21,780 nucleotides of DNA from an uncultured bacterium (lineage in GTDB: Bacteria; Bacillota_A; Clostridia; Lachnospirales; Lachnospiraceae): assembly GCA_905215045.1 (NCBI GenBank), contig CAJMOO010000031.1:1-21780 (forward strand), in the 5' to 3' direction. Below are positions 7,622-16,696 of this stretch, one piece after another (the stretch's first letter is position 1; each line of letters starts with the position of its first letter). The notes under the pieces are model-generated. The model was not told the DNA's origin. It saw nothing but the letters and a program-made list of their open reading frames with translations, and made no database searches. The position numbers and the translations under genes were made by a program.

Positions 7622-7856
7622 GTCTTTGGTGTATAAATAAAAATATAAATATCGATAGGGTCCGAAATGATAGAATTCCATAGGCATTTTGAACGGTTCG
7701 CAGCTAGCTTGGTGCGTTGTTTGAGCGAAGCGAGTTACGCAAGGAAAGCTAGCGGATCAGCGACCGGTCAAAACGCCGTCAATGGAATTCGTTTTTCGGA
7801 CCCTATCGATATTTATATTTTTATTTATACTCAATACACTACATTTTCAAAATTAA
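7604..7856 (-). repeat. long hairpin element E2 (family shared with E1)
   Basis: Perfect 37-nt arms at 7631-7667 and 7794-7830; looser AT-rich pairing continues outward to about 7604 and 7856. Read on the minus strand, the core has the order of E1: TTTTGA, then CGCTGATCC, then a perfect 8-bp stem (7746-7753 with 7703-7710, GCTAGCTT/AAGCTAGC), an inner TGCGT/ACGCA stem (7713-7717 with 7737-7741) displaying AACTCGCT (7729-7736), then TGCGAA and TTCAAAAT. Arm and stem sequences differ from E1, but the motifs and the 9-nt gap between apical stem and AACTCGCT are the same. It starts at the MATE stop codon and fills the convergent gap with the ABC operon, where it could terminate transcription from both sides. 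Confidence 0.87.
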
Positions 7857-9214
7857 AATTTCTTAAAAGATCTCAATTCATGTACCGCAAATGTAATCGC
7901 ACATATTGCCGCAAATCCATCCGCAATTGGTGCTGAAAACATAACTCCCTCAATTCCAAAGAAAATCGGCAGAATGATCATCAACGGCAGCAAGAAAATA
8001 ACCTGTCTGGTCAATGAAAGGAAAATACCACGGTTCGCCTTTCCAATGGCCGTAAAAAAGTTCGCAGTAATTGGCTGTAAACCATTAATAAAAGTACAAA
8101 ACAAGAAAATTCGAAAGAACTTCTCAGCAAAACGGAAGTAAGCTTCACTCTCAGAACCAAAGATTCCAATGATCTGTCGTGGGAACAACTGGAAGCAGAT
8201 AAAAGAAACCGTACTGATGATCGTTGCAGAGATTGCAGCTTTTAAATAGGCTTCTCGCACACGATCCAGTTTCTTCGCACCATAGTTATAACTGATGATT
8301 GGCTGTAATCCTTGGGAAATACCGATATTAATGGAGAAAAAGATCATATTGATCTTTGTGATGATCCCGGCACATGCTAGAGGGATATCGCTTCCGTAAG
8401 AAGATTTTGCACCATATCGGATTAAAACATTGTTCATAACGATCTGTACGACCATCATAGAAACCTGATTAAAAAATGGTGCCATACCAAGGGAAACAAT
8501 TCTTCCGATATAATGTGGGTGTGGTTTTAATCTTTTCAATGTCAGATCGACGGTCTTAAATTTTCTTAAATATAAGATTACCATAATACCAGAAACAATC
8601 TGCCCGATCACAGTTGCCCATGCAGCACCGGCAATTCCCATATGAAAACCAAAAATCAATGTAGGATCAAGGATCGTATTAATGATTGCACCAGTCAAAG
8701 TACAAGCCATAGAAAACTTTGGACTTCCATCAGCACGTACAAGATTTGTACCTCCAGTTGTTAAGATCAAAAATGGAAAACCAAGGGATGTAATTCCGGT
8801 GTAGGTTAAAGAATAATTTAAAACACTAGAAGTTGCTCCAAATAAGATCATCATTGGTTTTAAAAATAGTCTTGTCACGATACAAAGAATCACACCAAGT
8901 GAAAATAGCATGGTGATCGCATTTCCAGCGAAGGAAGCTGCTTCATCCTTTTCGTGTCGTCCCATGCAAAGGTTAAAGTTTGCAGCGCCACCAATTCCAC
9001 ACATTAAAGCGATGGAAGTACAAGTGATGACTAATGGGAAAGCAACATTCGTTGCGGCATTTCCGAGCATTCCAACGCTTCGGCCAATAAAAAACTGGTC
9101 TACCATATTATATAAAGCACTTACGACCATAGCGATAATGCTTGGAATTGCAAAACGAAGAAGCAAGCTAGAAATCTTCTCAGTACCGAGAGGATTTGTC
9201 TTTTGTTCATTCAT
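7853..9214 (-). CDS. MATE family efflux transporter
   Basis: Cation-coupled multidrug/toxin exporter of the cytoplasmic membrane, 453 aa, the usual length. The protein is hydrophobic throughout in the two-times-six-helix MATE arrangement, and the N-terminal region has the typical FAIPSIIAMVVSALYNMVDQF stretch with FIGR following (conserved near residues 20-45). The second half repeats the pattern (MAPFFNQ near the start of the second bundle). It looks MepA-like, though the substrate cannot be read from sequence. The start ATG 9214 has GAGG about 13 nt upstream. It is transcribed away from gltB from its own promoter with a palindromic operator candidate. Its stop codon abuts hairpin element E2. 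Confidence 0.93.
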   Translation of the reverse strand: MNEQKTNPLGTEKISSLLLRFAIPSIIAMVVSALYNMVDQFFIGRSVGMLGNAATNVAFPLVITCTSIALMCGIGGAANFNLCMGRHEKDEAASFAGNAITMLFSLGVILCIVTRLFLKPMMILFGATSSVLNYSLTYTGITSLGFPFLILTTGGTNLVRADGSPKFSMACTLTGAIINTILDPTLIFGFHMGIAGAAWATVIGQIVSGIMVILYLRKFKTVDLTLKRLKPHPHYIGRIVSLGMAPFFNQVSMMVVQIVMNNVLIRYGAKSSYGSDIPLACAGIITKINMIFFSINIGISQGLQPIISYNYGAKKLDRVREAYLKAAISATIISTVSFICFQLFPRQIIGIFGSESEAYFRFAEKFFRIFLFCTFINGLQPITANFFTAIGKANRGIFLSLTRQVIFLLPLMIILPIFFGIEGVMFSAPIADGFAAICAITFAVHELRSFKKF

Positions 9215-9264
9215 AATAAATAAAACCTCTTCTTTCTAATTAATATATCAATGTTATAAAAATG

Positions 9265-9331
9265 GTCCAAACGATTAAATTTAATCGAAACGGACGTTAT
9301 TTAGTATAGTATAAATGACAAAATAGTACAA
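9265..9331 (-). promoter_or_regulatory. MATE promoter with palindromic operator candidate
   Basis: On the minus strand TTGTAC (9331-9326), a 17-nt spacer and TATACT (9308-9303) place transcription start near 9296. Immediately downstream is the perfect 16-bp palindrome CGATTAAATTTAATCG (9272-9287), flanked by GTCC (9265-9268) and GGAC (9292-9295). This suits a repressor of the TetR or MarR type; the regulator is not in the window. The rest of the 320-bp gap to gltB is AT-rich, with only the gltB promoter. Confidence 0.6.
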
Positions 9332-9463
9332 CTTTTTTAAAAAGTTTTTGAGAAATAGTGCCTAATAAACGAGAAAATAAGAGATAATTTAATATATTAT
9401 CAGAAAATAAATATATATAATCTCAAGAAGTCTAATTATCTGACAACTTAAGAAAATTCATAC

Positions 9464-9492
9464 TTTACAACTAGGGAAAATTTCGGTATGAT
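9464..9492 (+). promoter_or_regulatory. gltBD promoter
   Basis: TTTACA (9464-9469), 17-nt spacer, TATGAT (9487-9492), about 44 nt before the gltB ATG, which has AAAGGATG upstream. Confidence 0.65.
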
Positions 9493-9535
9493 AAGAAAAA
9501 ACACGAGACAGTACATCGAGAAAGGATGAATAGAT

Positions 9536-12500
9536 ATGAAACAGACAAATCAAATTCCTGGATTATATGATCCAAGTTTTGAGCACGATAACTGCGGTAT
9601 CGGTGCCTGTGTAAATATTAAGGGAGTCAAGAATCATCAGACAGTAGATAATGCACTGAAGATTGTTGAGACATTAGAGCATCGTGCAGGAAAAGATGCA
9701 GCAGGAGAGACAGGAGACGGTGTAGGAATCATGCTTCAGATTTCACATAAGTTCTTTAACAAAGCCTGCAAAGAAGCTGGAATCAATATCGGGAAAGAAA
9801 GAGAATACGGAATTGGAATGTTCTTCTTTCCAAATGACGAATTAAGACTTCGTCAGGCAAAGAAGATGTTCGAGATCATCGTTGAGAAAGAAGGAATGAC
9901 ATTCCTTGGATGGAGAGAGGTTCCAACAGTACCAGCAGTTCTTGGTAAGAAAGCAGTAGAATGCATGCCAAAGATCTTACAGGGATTCGTTGCAAAACCA
10001 GCAGACGTTGAAAAAGGACTTGATTTTGACCGTAAATTATATATCGCAAGAAAAGTATTCGAACAAAGTAATGAAGAATCTTATGTCGTTTCATTATCCA
10101 GCAGAACGATCGTATATAAAGGTATGTTCTTAGTTGGACAGCTTCGTACATTCTTTAAAGATCTTCAGGATCCAGATTACGAATCAGCAATCGCACTTGT
10201 ACATTCACGATTCAGTACAAATACGACACCAAGCTGGGAGAAAGCTCATCCATATCGTTTTATCGTACATAACGGAGAGATCAACACAATCCGTGGAAAT
10301 GCCGATAAGATGCTTGCCAGAGAAGAGAATATGGAATCAGAGTACCTCAAAGATGAAATGCACAAACTGATCCCAGTGGTAAACCCAAACGGATCTGACT
10401 CTGCAAGACTTGATAATACATTAGAGTTCTTAGTTATGAGTGGTATGGATCTTCCACATGCGATCATGATCACAATCCCAGAACCATGGGAGAACAATAA
10501 AGTCATTTCACAGGAGAAACGTGATTTCTATCAGTACTATGCAACAATGATGGAACCATGGGATGGACCTGCATCTATCATCTTTACAGACGGTGATCAG
10601 GTAGGAGCGGTACTTGACCGTAACGGACTTCGTCCATCAAGATACTATATCACAGATGATGATCAGCTGATCTTATCATCAGAGATTGGAGTTCTTGACA
10701 TCGATCCAACAAAGATCGTAGTCAAAGAAAGACTTCATCCAGGAAAGATGTTATTGGTTGATACGATCAAAGGAGAAGTGATCGCAGATGATGTAGTCAA
10801 AGAAAAATATGCAGAGAAAGAACCATATGGTGAATGGTTAGACAGCAATCTGTTAGAATTAAAAGACTTAAAGATTCCAAATGAACCAGTTCCAACATAC
10901 GGAGCAGAAGAACGTGAAAAACTGATGAAAGCTTTCGGATATACATATGAAGATATCCGTACAGCGATCCTTCCAATGGCATTAAATGGATCTGAAGCCA
11001 TCGCAGCGATGGGAAATGATACACCACTTGCAGTGTTATCTAACCGACATCAGCCATTATTTAACTATTTCAAACAGTTATTTGCACAGGTAACAAACCC
11101 TCCAATCGATGCGATCCGTGAGGAACTTGTAACATCAACAACGGTTTATGTCGGAAAAGAAGGTAATATCTTAGATGAGAAACCAGAAAACTGCCGCGTA
11201 TTAAAAGTACACAACCCAATCCTTACAGACACAGATCTGTTAAAGATCAAAGCAATGAACAAAGAAGGATTTAAAGTTGTAGAACTTCCTATTATATATT
11301 ACAAGAACACATCTCTTGAGAAAGCATTAGACCGCTTATTTGTAGAGACAGACAGAGCATATAGAGATGGAGCAAACATCATCATTCTTTCTGACAGAGG
11401 AGTCGATGAAAACCACGTGGCAATTCCTTCTTTATTGGCAGTATCTGCAATGCATCAGTATCTGATCAAGACAAAGAGACGTACATCCGTTGCACTGATC
11501 TTAGAGAGTGGAGAACCAAGAGAAGTTCATCATTTTGCAACACTGTTAGGATATGGTGCATGTGCAGTGAATCCATACCTTGCATTACAGGGAATCAAGA
11601 AACTGATCGATGAAAATATGCTTCAGAAAGATTACTATGCAGCAGTTGAAGATTACACAAATGCGATCCTTCATGGAATCGTTAAGATCGCATCTAAGAT
11701 GGGTATTTCAACATTACAGTCTTATCAGGGATCACAGATCTTTGAAGCAATTGGTATCAATTCAGATGTGATTGAGAAATATTTTACAAATACAGTCAGC
11801 AGAGTCGAAGGTATTTCCTTAAAAGACTTAGAAGCAGACGTAGATGCAAGACATGCCACAGCATTTGATCCATTAGGATTAGAAAATGATTTGACATTGG
11901 AAAGTGCAGGAAGCCATAAATGCAGAAGTGGAAAAGAGCAGCATCTTTACAATCCACAGACAATTCATACACTTCAGGTTGCAACAAGAACAGGAAGTTA
12001 TGATCTGTTTAAACAGTATACAAATATGATCGATAAGGAATTAGAACCAGGAAACTTAAGAGGTTTAATGGAATTTAATTACCCAGAGAAAGGAATTCCA
12101 ATCGACAAAGTTGAAAGTGTTGATTCTATCGTCAAACGTTTCAAGACAGGAGCAATGTCTTACGGATCTATTTCCGGAGAAGCGCATGAAACACTGGCAA
12201 TCGCCATGAACAAATTAGGCGGTAAGTCAAACAGTGGTGAGGGTGGAGAAAGACCTGAGAGATTAAAAGTCGGAAGAGACGGATTAAACCGATGCTCAGC
12301 AATTAAACAGGTTGCATCTGGACGATTCGGAGTAACAAGTGAATATTTAGTAAGTGCCAAAGAGATTCAGATCAAGATGGCACAGGGAGCAAAACCAGGA
12401 GAAGGTGGACATCTTCCAGGAAAGAAAGTTTATCCATGGATTGCTAAAACTCGTCATTCAACAGCGGGTGTAAGCTTAATTTCCCCACCACCGCATCATG

Positions 12501-14074
12501 ATATTTACTCTATCGAGGACTTGGCGCAGTTAATTTATGACTGTAAGAATGCCAACAGAGATGCAAGAATTTCCGTAAAACTTGTATCAGAAGCAGGAGT
12601 TGGAACAGTCGCATCTGGTGTAGCAAAAGCCGGAGCACAGGTTATCTTAATTTCAGGTTATGATGGTGGTACAGGAGCAGCTCCTAGAAACTCTATCTAT
12701 AATGCAGGACTTCCTTGGGAACTTGGACTTGCAGAAGCGCATCAGAATCTGTTAATGAACGATCTTCGTAACAAAGTTATCGTTGAGACAGATGGTAAGT
12801 TAATGAGTGGTAGAGATGTAGCGATCGCAGCAATGCTTGGAGCCGAAGAATTTGGTTTCGCAACAGCACCACTTGTAACACTTGGATGCGTTATGATGAG
12901 AGTATGTAACTTAGATACATGCCCAGTCGGAGTTGCAACACAGAATCCAGAACTTCGTAAGAAATTTGCAGGAAAACCTGAATATGTTATGAACTTCATG
13001 AAGTTTATTGCTCAGGAATTAAGAGAATACATGGCAAAATTAGGTGTAGCTACGGTTGATGAATTAGTCGGACGTACAGATTTATTAAAACCAAATGCAA
13101 AAGCAGCCGAAAAACATGTAGATCTTTCTAAGATTCTTGGATATAAATATGACCCAGCACAGAAGATGGATTACAACCATAAGAATGTATACGATTTCAA
13201 ACTGGAACAGACAGCAGATATGAAAGTACTGATGAAAGAATTAATGCCAGCGCTTGAAAAGAAACAGAAGAAGAGCATTCAGCTTGATGTTACAAATATC
13301 GACCGTACATTCGGAACAATCTTTGGATCAGAGATCACAAAACACTGGGGTGAACAGGCATTAGAAGATGATACATACGTTGTAAAATGTAACGGAGCTG
13401 GTGGACAGAGTTTCGGAGCCTTCATTCCAAAAGGTCTGACATTACAGTTAGTCGGAGACAGCAATGACTACTTCGGAAAAGGACTTTCTGGTGGTAAATT
13501 AATCCTTTGCCCTCCAACAGGTGTCAAATTTAAAGCAGAAGATAATATCATCGTAGGTAACGTTGCATTATACGGAGCAACAAGTGGTAAAGCATTTATC
13601 AATGGTGTTGCCGGAGAACGTTTCTGTGTCAGAAACTCAGGAGCTACAGCTGTTGTTGAAGGTGTTGGAGATCATGGATGTGAATACATGACAGGTGGTC
13701 GTGTTCTTGTTCTTGGACCAACAGGAAAGAACTTTGCAGCTGGTATGAGCGGTGGAGTTGCTTATGTGTTAGATGAAGACAGCAAGTTATATAAGAACTT
13801 AAATAAAGAAATGGTTTCTGTAGAAACAGTAACATCCAAATACGATGTTATCGAATTAAAAGACATGTTAAAAGAACATGTAGCATATACAAATTCCGAA
13901 AAAGGAAAAGAAATTCTTAAAGACTTTGAACAGTACCTGCCTAAGTTTAAAAAGATCATGCCAAATGATTACAAAGCAATGTTAAATCTGATCGTCCAGA
14001 TGGAAGAACGTGGATTAAGCAGTGAGCAGGCGAAGATGGAAGCATTTAATATCAAGGCAAATGCAGGAAAATAG
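9536..14074 (+). CDS. gltB: glutamate synthase large (alpha) subunit
   Basis: Makes glutamate from glutamine and 2-oxoglutarate, the central ammonia-assimilation step with glutamine synthetase. The 1512-aa length is full size. Domains in order: type II glutamine amidotransferase with catalytic Cys20 in DNCGIGACV (the first 19 residues are a short propeptide removed in this family), a central domain at about 470-760, the FMN-binding synthase domain at about 820-1190 containing GGKSNSGEGGE and SGYDGGTGAAP, and the C-terminal GXGXG beta-helix at about 1260-1450. Cys1118, Cys1124 and Cys1129 (C-x5-C-x4-C) are the 3Fe-4S ligands. gltD follows after 9 nt, with its ribosome site overlapping the gltB stop. 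No LysR-type gltC is adjacent. Confidence 0.98.
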   Translation: MKQTNQIPGLYDPSFEHDNCGIGACVNIKGVKNHQTVDNALKIVETLEHRAGKDAAGETGDGVGIMLQISHKFFNKACKEAGINIGKEREYGIGMFFFPNDELRLRQAKKMFEIIVEKEGMTFLGWREVPTVPAVLGKKAVECMPKILQGFVAKPADVEKGLDFDRKLYIARKVFEQSNEESYVVSLSSRTIVYKGMFLVGQLRTFFKDLQDPDYESAIALVHSRFSTNTTPSWEKAHPYRFIVHNGEINTIRGNADKMLAREENMESEYLKDEMHKLIPVVNPNGSDSARLDNTLEFLVMSGMDLPHAIMITIPEPWENNKVISQEKRDFYQYYATMMEPWDGPASIIFTDGDQVGAVLDRNGLRPSRYYITDDDQLILSSEIGVLDIDPTKIVVKERLHPGKMLLVDTIKGEVIADDVVKEKYAEKEPYGEWLDSNLLELKDLKIPNEPVPTYGAEEREKLMKAFGYTYEDIRTAILPMALNGSEAIAAMGNDTPLAVLSNRHQPLFNYFKQLFAQVTNPPIDAIREELVTSTTVYVGKEGNILDEKPENCRVLKVHNPILTDTDLLKIKAMNKEGFKVVELPIIYYKNTSLEKALDRLFVETDRAYRDGANIIILSDRGVDENHVAIPSLLAVSAMHQYLIKTKRRTSVALILESGEPREVHHFATLLGYGACAVNPYLALQGIKKLIDENMLQKDYYAAVEDYTNAILHGIVKIASKMGISTLQSYQGSQIFEAIGINSDVIEKYFTNTVSRVEGISLKDLEADVDARHATAFDPLGLENDLTLESAGSHKCRSGKEQHLYNPQTIHTLQVATRTGSYDLFKQYTNMIDKELEPGNLRGLMEFNYPEKGIPIDKVESVDSIVKRFKTGAMSYGSISGEAHETLAIAMNKLGGKSNSGEGGERPERLKVGRDGLNRCSAIKQVASGRFGVTSEYLVSAKEIQIKMAQGAKPGEGGHLPGKKVYPWIAKTRHSTAGVSLISPPPHHDIYSIEDLAQLIYDCKNANRDARISVKLVSEAGVGTVASGVAKAGAQVILISGYDGGTGAAPRNSIYNAGLPWELGLAEAHQNLLMNDLRNKVIVETDGKLMSGRDVAIAAMLGAEEFGFATAPLVTLGCVMMRVCNLDTCPVGVATQNPELRKKFAGKPEYVMNFMKFIAQELREYMAKLGVATVDELVGRTDLLKPNAKAAEKHVDLSKILGYKYDPAQKMDYNHKNVYDFKLEQTADMKVLMKELMPALEKKQKKSIQLDVTNIDRTFGTIFGSEITKHWGEQALEDDTYVVKCNGAGGQSFGAFIPKGLTLQLVGDSNDYFGKGLSGGKLILCPPTGVKFKAEDNIIVGNVALYGATSGKAFINGVAGERFCVRNSGATAVVEGVGDHGCEYMTGGRVLVLGPTGKNFAAGMSGGVAYVLDEDSKLYKNLNKEMVSVETVTSKYDVIELKDMLKEHVAYTNSEKGKEILKDFEQYLPKFKKIMPNDYKAMLNLIVQMEERGLSSEQAKMEAFNIKANAGK

Positions 14075-14083
14075 GAGGAAATT

Positions 14084-15571
14084 ATGGGAAAACCAACTGG
14101 ATTTTTAGATTATGAAAGAGAAGACGCCCGTGCAGAATCTCCGAAAGAACGAATCAAACATTTTAATGAATTTCATATTCCTCTTTCAAGAGAAGAACAG
14201 CAGAAACAGGGTGCAAGATGTATGGACTGCGGAGTACCATTCTGTCAGTCTGGAAAAGTACTATTAAATGGAATGGCATCTGGATGCCCATTAAACAACC
14301 TGGTGCCAGAATGGAATGATCTGATCTATACAGGAAACTGGGAACAGGCATTTTTAAGACTTAAGAAAACAAATCCATTTCCAGAGTTTACCGGACGTGT
14401 ATGTCCGGCACTCTGTGAGAATGCCTGTACATGTGGATTAAACGGAAATCCTGTATGTTCAAAACAAAATGAGTTAAGTATCATTGAATACGGATATAAA
14501 CATGGACTTGCAAAAGCAAGACCACCAAAATTCCGTACAGGAAAGAAAGTTGCAGTCATCGGTTCCGGACCTTCTGGATTATCTGCAGCAAACTCATTAA
14601 ACAAACGTGGACATGAAGTGACTGTATACGAACGTTCAGATCGTCTTGGTGGTCTGTTAATGTATGGAATTCCTAACATGAAACTCGAAAAACATATCGT
14701 AGAACGTAAGATCGCGATCATGAGAGAAGAAGGAATCCATTTTGTAACAAATACAAACGTTGGAAAAGATATCAAACCAGAGCAATTAAAGAAAGATTAC
14801 GATGCAGTGATCTTAGCCTGCGGATCATCAAATCCAAGAAATATCGAAGTTCCTGGACGTGAAGCAAAGGGAATTTATTTTGCAGTTGATTTCTTGAAAT
14901 CAACAACAAAAAGCCTGTTAGATTCTGGCTTAAAAGATAAGAAATTTATCTCTGCAAAGGGTAAAAACGTTATCGTTATCGGTGGTGGAGATACAGGAAA
15001 TGACTGTGTTGGTACATCTATCCGCCACGGAGCAAAGAGTGTTACTCAGTTAGAGATGATGCCAAAACTTCCAGACGAACGTGCAGAGAATAACCCATGG
15101 CCAGAATGGCCAAGAATCTGCAAGACAGATTATGGTCAGGAAGAAGCAATTGCAGTTTTTGGACATGATCCTCGAATTTATCAGACAACTGTCAAAGAAT
15201 TCAAGATGAACAAAAAAGGCGAAGTAACAAAAGCTGTTTTAGTAAGTCTTGAAAGCAAAAAAGATGAAAAGACCGGAAGAATGATGATGGTTCCAGTGGA
15301 AGGATCTGAAAAAGAAATTCCAGCAGATTTAGTATTGATCGCAGCAGGATTCTTAGGAAGCGAAGCTTATGTCACAGAAGCATTTGGTGTGAAAGTAAAC
15401 CAGAGAACAAACGTTGAAACAAAACCAGACAGTTTTGCAACAAATGTTGAAAATGTCTTTACTGCAGGAGATATGCACAGAGGACAGTCTTTAGTTGTAT
15501 GGGCAATCCGTGAAGGAAGAGATGCAGCCAGAGAAGTTGACAAACAGTTAATGGGATATACAAATCTTTAA
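14084..15571 (+). CDS. gltD: glutamate synthase small (beta) subunit
   Basis: NADPH-dependent FAD oxidoreductase that passes electrons to GltB through Fe-S clusters. The 495-aa length is typical. The N-terminal region has cysteines 46, 49, 54 and 68, and a second group 107, 111, 115 and 117, the ligand region for two 4Fe-4S clusters. FAD is bound by VAVIGSGPSG (160-165 as the GxGxxG) and NADPH by VIVIGGGDTG (300-305). A C-terminal FTAGDMHRGQSLVVWAIREG closes the FAD fold. GGAGG overlaps the gltB stop, so the genes are coupled. A strong terminator follows 14 nt after the stop. It could alone be taken for a related dihydropyrimidine dehydrogenase or NfnB subunit, but the pairing with gltB settles it. 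Confidence 0.97.
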   Translation: MGKPTGFLDYEREDARAESPKERIKHFNEFHIPLSREEQQKQGARCMDCGVPFCQSGKVLLNGMASGCPLNNLVPEWNDLIYTGNWEQAFLRLKKTNPFPEFTGRVCPALCENACTCGLNGNPVCSKQNELSIIEYGYKHGLAKARPPKFRTGKKVAVIGSGPSGLSAANSLNKRGHEVTVYERSDRLGGLLMYGIPNMKLEKHIVERKIAIMREEGIHFVTNTNVGKDIKPEQLKKDYDAVILACGSSNPRNIEVPGREAKGIYFAVDFLKSTTKSLLDSGLKDKKFISAKGKNVIVIGGGDTGNDCVGTSIRHGAKSVTQLEMMPKLPDERAENNPWPEWPRICKTDYGQEEAIAVFGHDPRIYQTTVKEFKMNKKGEVTKAVLVSLESKKDEKTGRMMMVPVEGSEKEIPADLVLIAAGFLGSEAYVTEAFGVKVNQRTNVETKPDSFATNVENVFTAGDMHRGQSLVVWAIREGRDAAREVDKQLMGYTNL

Positions 15572-15585
15572 GCTATAAAAATGCG

Positions 15586-15630
15586 AAAATGATGTCAGAG
15601 ACAGTAATATGATCTGACATCATTTTTGTT
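15586..15630 (+). terminator. intrinsic terminator of gltBD
   Basis: AAAATGATGTCAGA (15586-15599) pairs perfectly with 15613-15626 around a 13-nt loop, followed by more T. Confidence 0.92.
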
Positions 15631-15675
15631 TGAGAGAAAATAAGATTGTTTTTTCAATAAGTTTTCGATTAAGAC

Positions 15676-15704
15676 TTTTCAAAAGAGATTGTTTTTGCTA
15701 TGAT
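15676..15704 (+). promoter_or_regulatory. promoter candidate of the DUF5662 gene
   Basis: TTTTCA (15676-15681), 17-nt spacer, TATGAT (15699-15704). The -35 is weak. Confidence 0.45.
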
Positions 15705-15763
15705 AATCCGTAGAGAAAAAATTTCTTAATAATAGAGAGAAGCATGAGGGAGCAGATTGGATT

Positions 15764-16357
15764 ATGCATTTTATTGGTCATTTTAAAACAATTACAAGAC
15801 ATAAGATTCTGGTGGCAAAAGGCTGTTTTAAACTAGGCCTTTATTATCAGGGAATCATGCACGATATGTCCAAATATTCCCCAACTGAATTTCTGGTAGG
15901 TGCAAAATACTACCAGGGAACGGCAAGTCCTAATAATGCAGAAAGAATGGACAAAGGAATTTCTACAGCATGGCTTCATCACAAAGGACGTAACAAACAT
16001 CATTTTGAATACTGGATCGATTATAGTATTGACAGAGAACATCCAGGGCTTGTTGGAATGAAGATTCCAAAGAAGTATATGGCGGAGATGTTTGTAGATC
16101 GTGTCAGTGCAGGAAAGATTTATAATGGGGATAAGTTTGATCAGAAGAGTCCGCTTGAATATTTTGAACATGGGATTGGGGCAACGATTATGTGTGATGC
16201 GTCTAAAAATTATTTATTAAGACTTTTAAAGATGTATGCAAAAAAGGGTGAAGATTACACATTTGCATATCTTAAAAAAGACCTGAAAGAAGATATCAGT
16301 GGTTATGATAAGATATCTCCGTTTCAGCCATTTTCAAAAAATATTAAGATTGGATAG
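15764..16357 (+). CDS. DUF5662 family protein (putative metal-binding, HD-like)
   Basis: 197-aa cytosolic protein of a family frequent in gut Clostridia and sometimes labelled catalase without good reason. Its biochemical function is not established. Visible are His33-Asp34 in GIMHDMSKYSP, His72-His73 in AWLHHKG and His79-His80 in NKHHFEYW, a spacing of His/Asp pairs like that of metal-dependent HD-type phosphohydrolases (inference). There is no signal peptide or membrane helix. GAGGGAG at 15746-15752 precedes the ATG by 11 nt. It stands alone between the gltBD terminator and the 6S-like RNA, and no clear terminator follows. Confidence 0.75.
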   Translation: MHFIGHFKTITRHKILVAKGCFKLGLYYQGIMHDMSKYSPTEFLVGAKYYQGTASPNNAERMDKGISTAWLHHKGRNKHHFEYWIDYSIDREHPGLVGMKIPKKYMAEMFVDRVSAGKIYNGDKFDQKSPLEYFEHGIGATIMCDASKNYLLRLLKMYAKKGEDYTFAYLKKDLKEDISGYDKISPFQPFSKNIKIG

Positions 16358-16376
16358 AATTTCATGTATCTGTGAC

Positions 16377-16405
16377 TTGAAATCTTAACATACTTACAGT
16401 ATAAT
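16377..16405 (+). promoter_or_regulatory. promoter of the 6S-like RNA
   Basis: TTGAAA (16377-16382), 17-nt spacer, TATAAT (16400-16405). Predicted start near 16412. A very strong promoter with no start codon or ribosome site behind it supports a noncoding transcript. Confidence 0.8.
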
Positions 16406-16411
16406 ATGTAA

Positions 16412-16648
16412 TGTAAATCAGATAAGAAGCCTGGGGTGTACGATAACTTGCTATTTTGAACCTACATTTATTTATCATGGGACTTCGTATAATCGACCGG
16501 ATGTCAAGCCCTGATACCGGGGGACGGCAGAACGTTGATTGAGAAAACCCACCTAGCTCTGCTAGGCGTCAAAATCGCAAGACCGGCATTCCGGGTATAT
16601 GATATGCGAAAGATAAAAGAGGGACTGTTAGTTTTAACAGTCCCTTTT
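16412..16648 (+). ncRNA. ssrS: structured RNA, probably 6S RNA (SsrS)
   Basis: About 235 nt bounded by its own promoter and an intrinsic terminator, more GC-rich than its surroundings and without a convincing ORF. I compare it from memory with clostridial 6S RNA: TTTTGAACCTACA, later CATGGGACTTCGTA, GGGGGACGGCAG, then ACCCACCTAGC-TCT-GCTAGG, a short hairpin on the 3' side of the central bubble as in E. coli 6S, and AGACCGGCATTCCGG. If right, it would sequester housekeeping RNA polymerase in slow growth. I could not fold it fully or run a covariance model; another large clostridial RNA class (such as raiA) is the main alternative. The 5' end is set by the promoter. Confidence 0.65.
16619..16648 (+). 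terminator. intrinsic terminator of the 6S-like RNA
   Basis: GGGACTGTTA (16621-16630) and TAACAGTCCC (16635-16644) form a perfect 10-bp stem with a 4-nt loop, followed by TTTT. It stands 48 nt before the AI-2E-family start, so that gene depends on read-through or an unseen promoter. Confidence 0.88.
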
Positions 16649-16696
16649 AAAAATTTGCAGTCAGAAAAACTGCAAAATAAAAAGGAGATAAAAGAT

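Noticed and set aside
7420..7683. 87-codon frame through the E2 flank
   Set aside because: No ribosome site at 7420; the frame is not preserved in the homologous copy at 2434-2533, so it is repeat DNA.
7667..7936. 89-codon frame from E2 into the MATE 3' end
   Set aside because: It translates hairpin DNA and the antisense of MATE.
9330..9346. Palindrome AACTTTTTTAAAAAGTT in the MATE-gltB gap
   Set aside because: Pure A/T stem in AT-rich DNA overlapping the MATE -35 region; not convincing as a terminator or operator.
9383..9401. GATAAT...ATTATC inverted repeat before gltB
   Set aside because: Short, AT-rich and about 60 nt upstream of the gltB promoter; likely by chance.
16535..16696. Upstream extension of the AI-2E-family protein
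   Set aside because: It would translate the 6S-like RNA and its terminator; TTG 16697 has the ribosome site.
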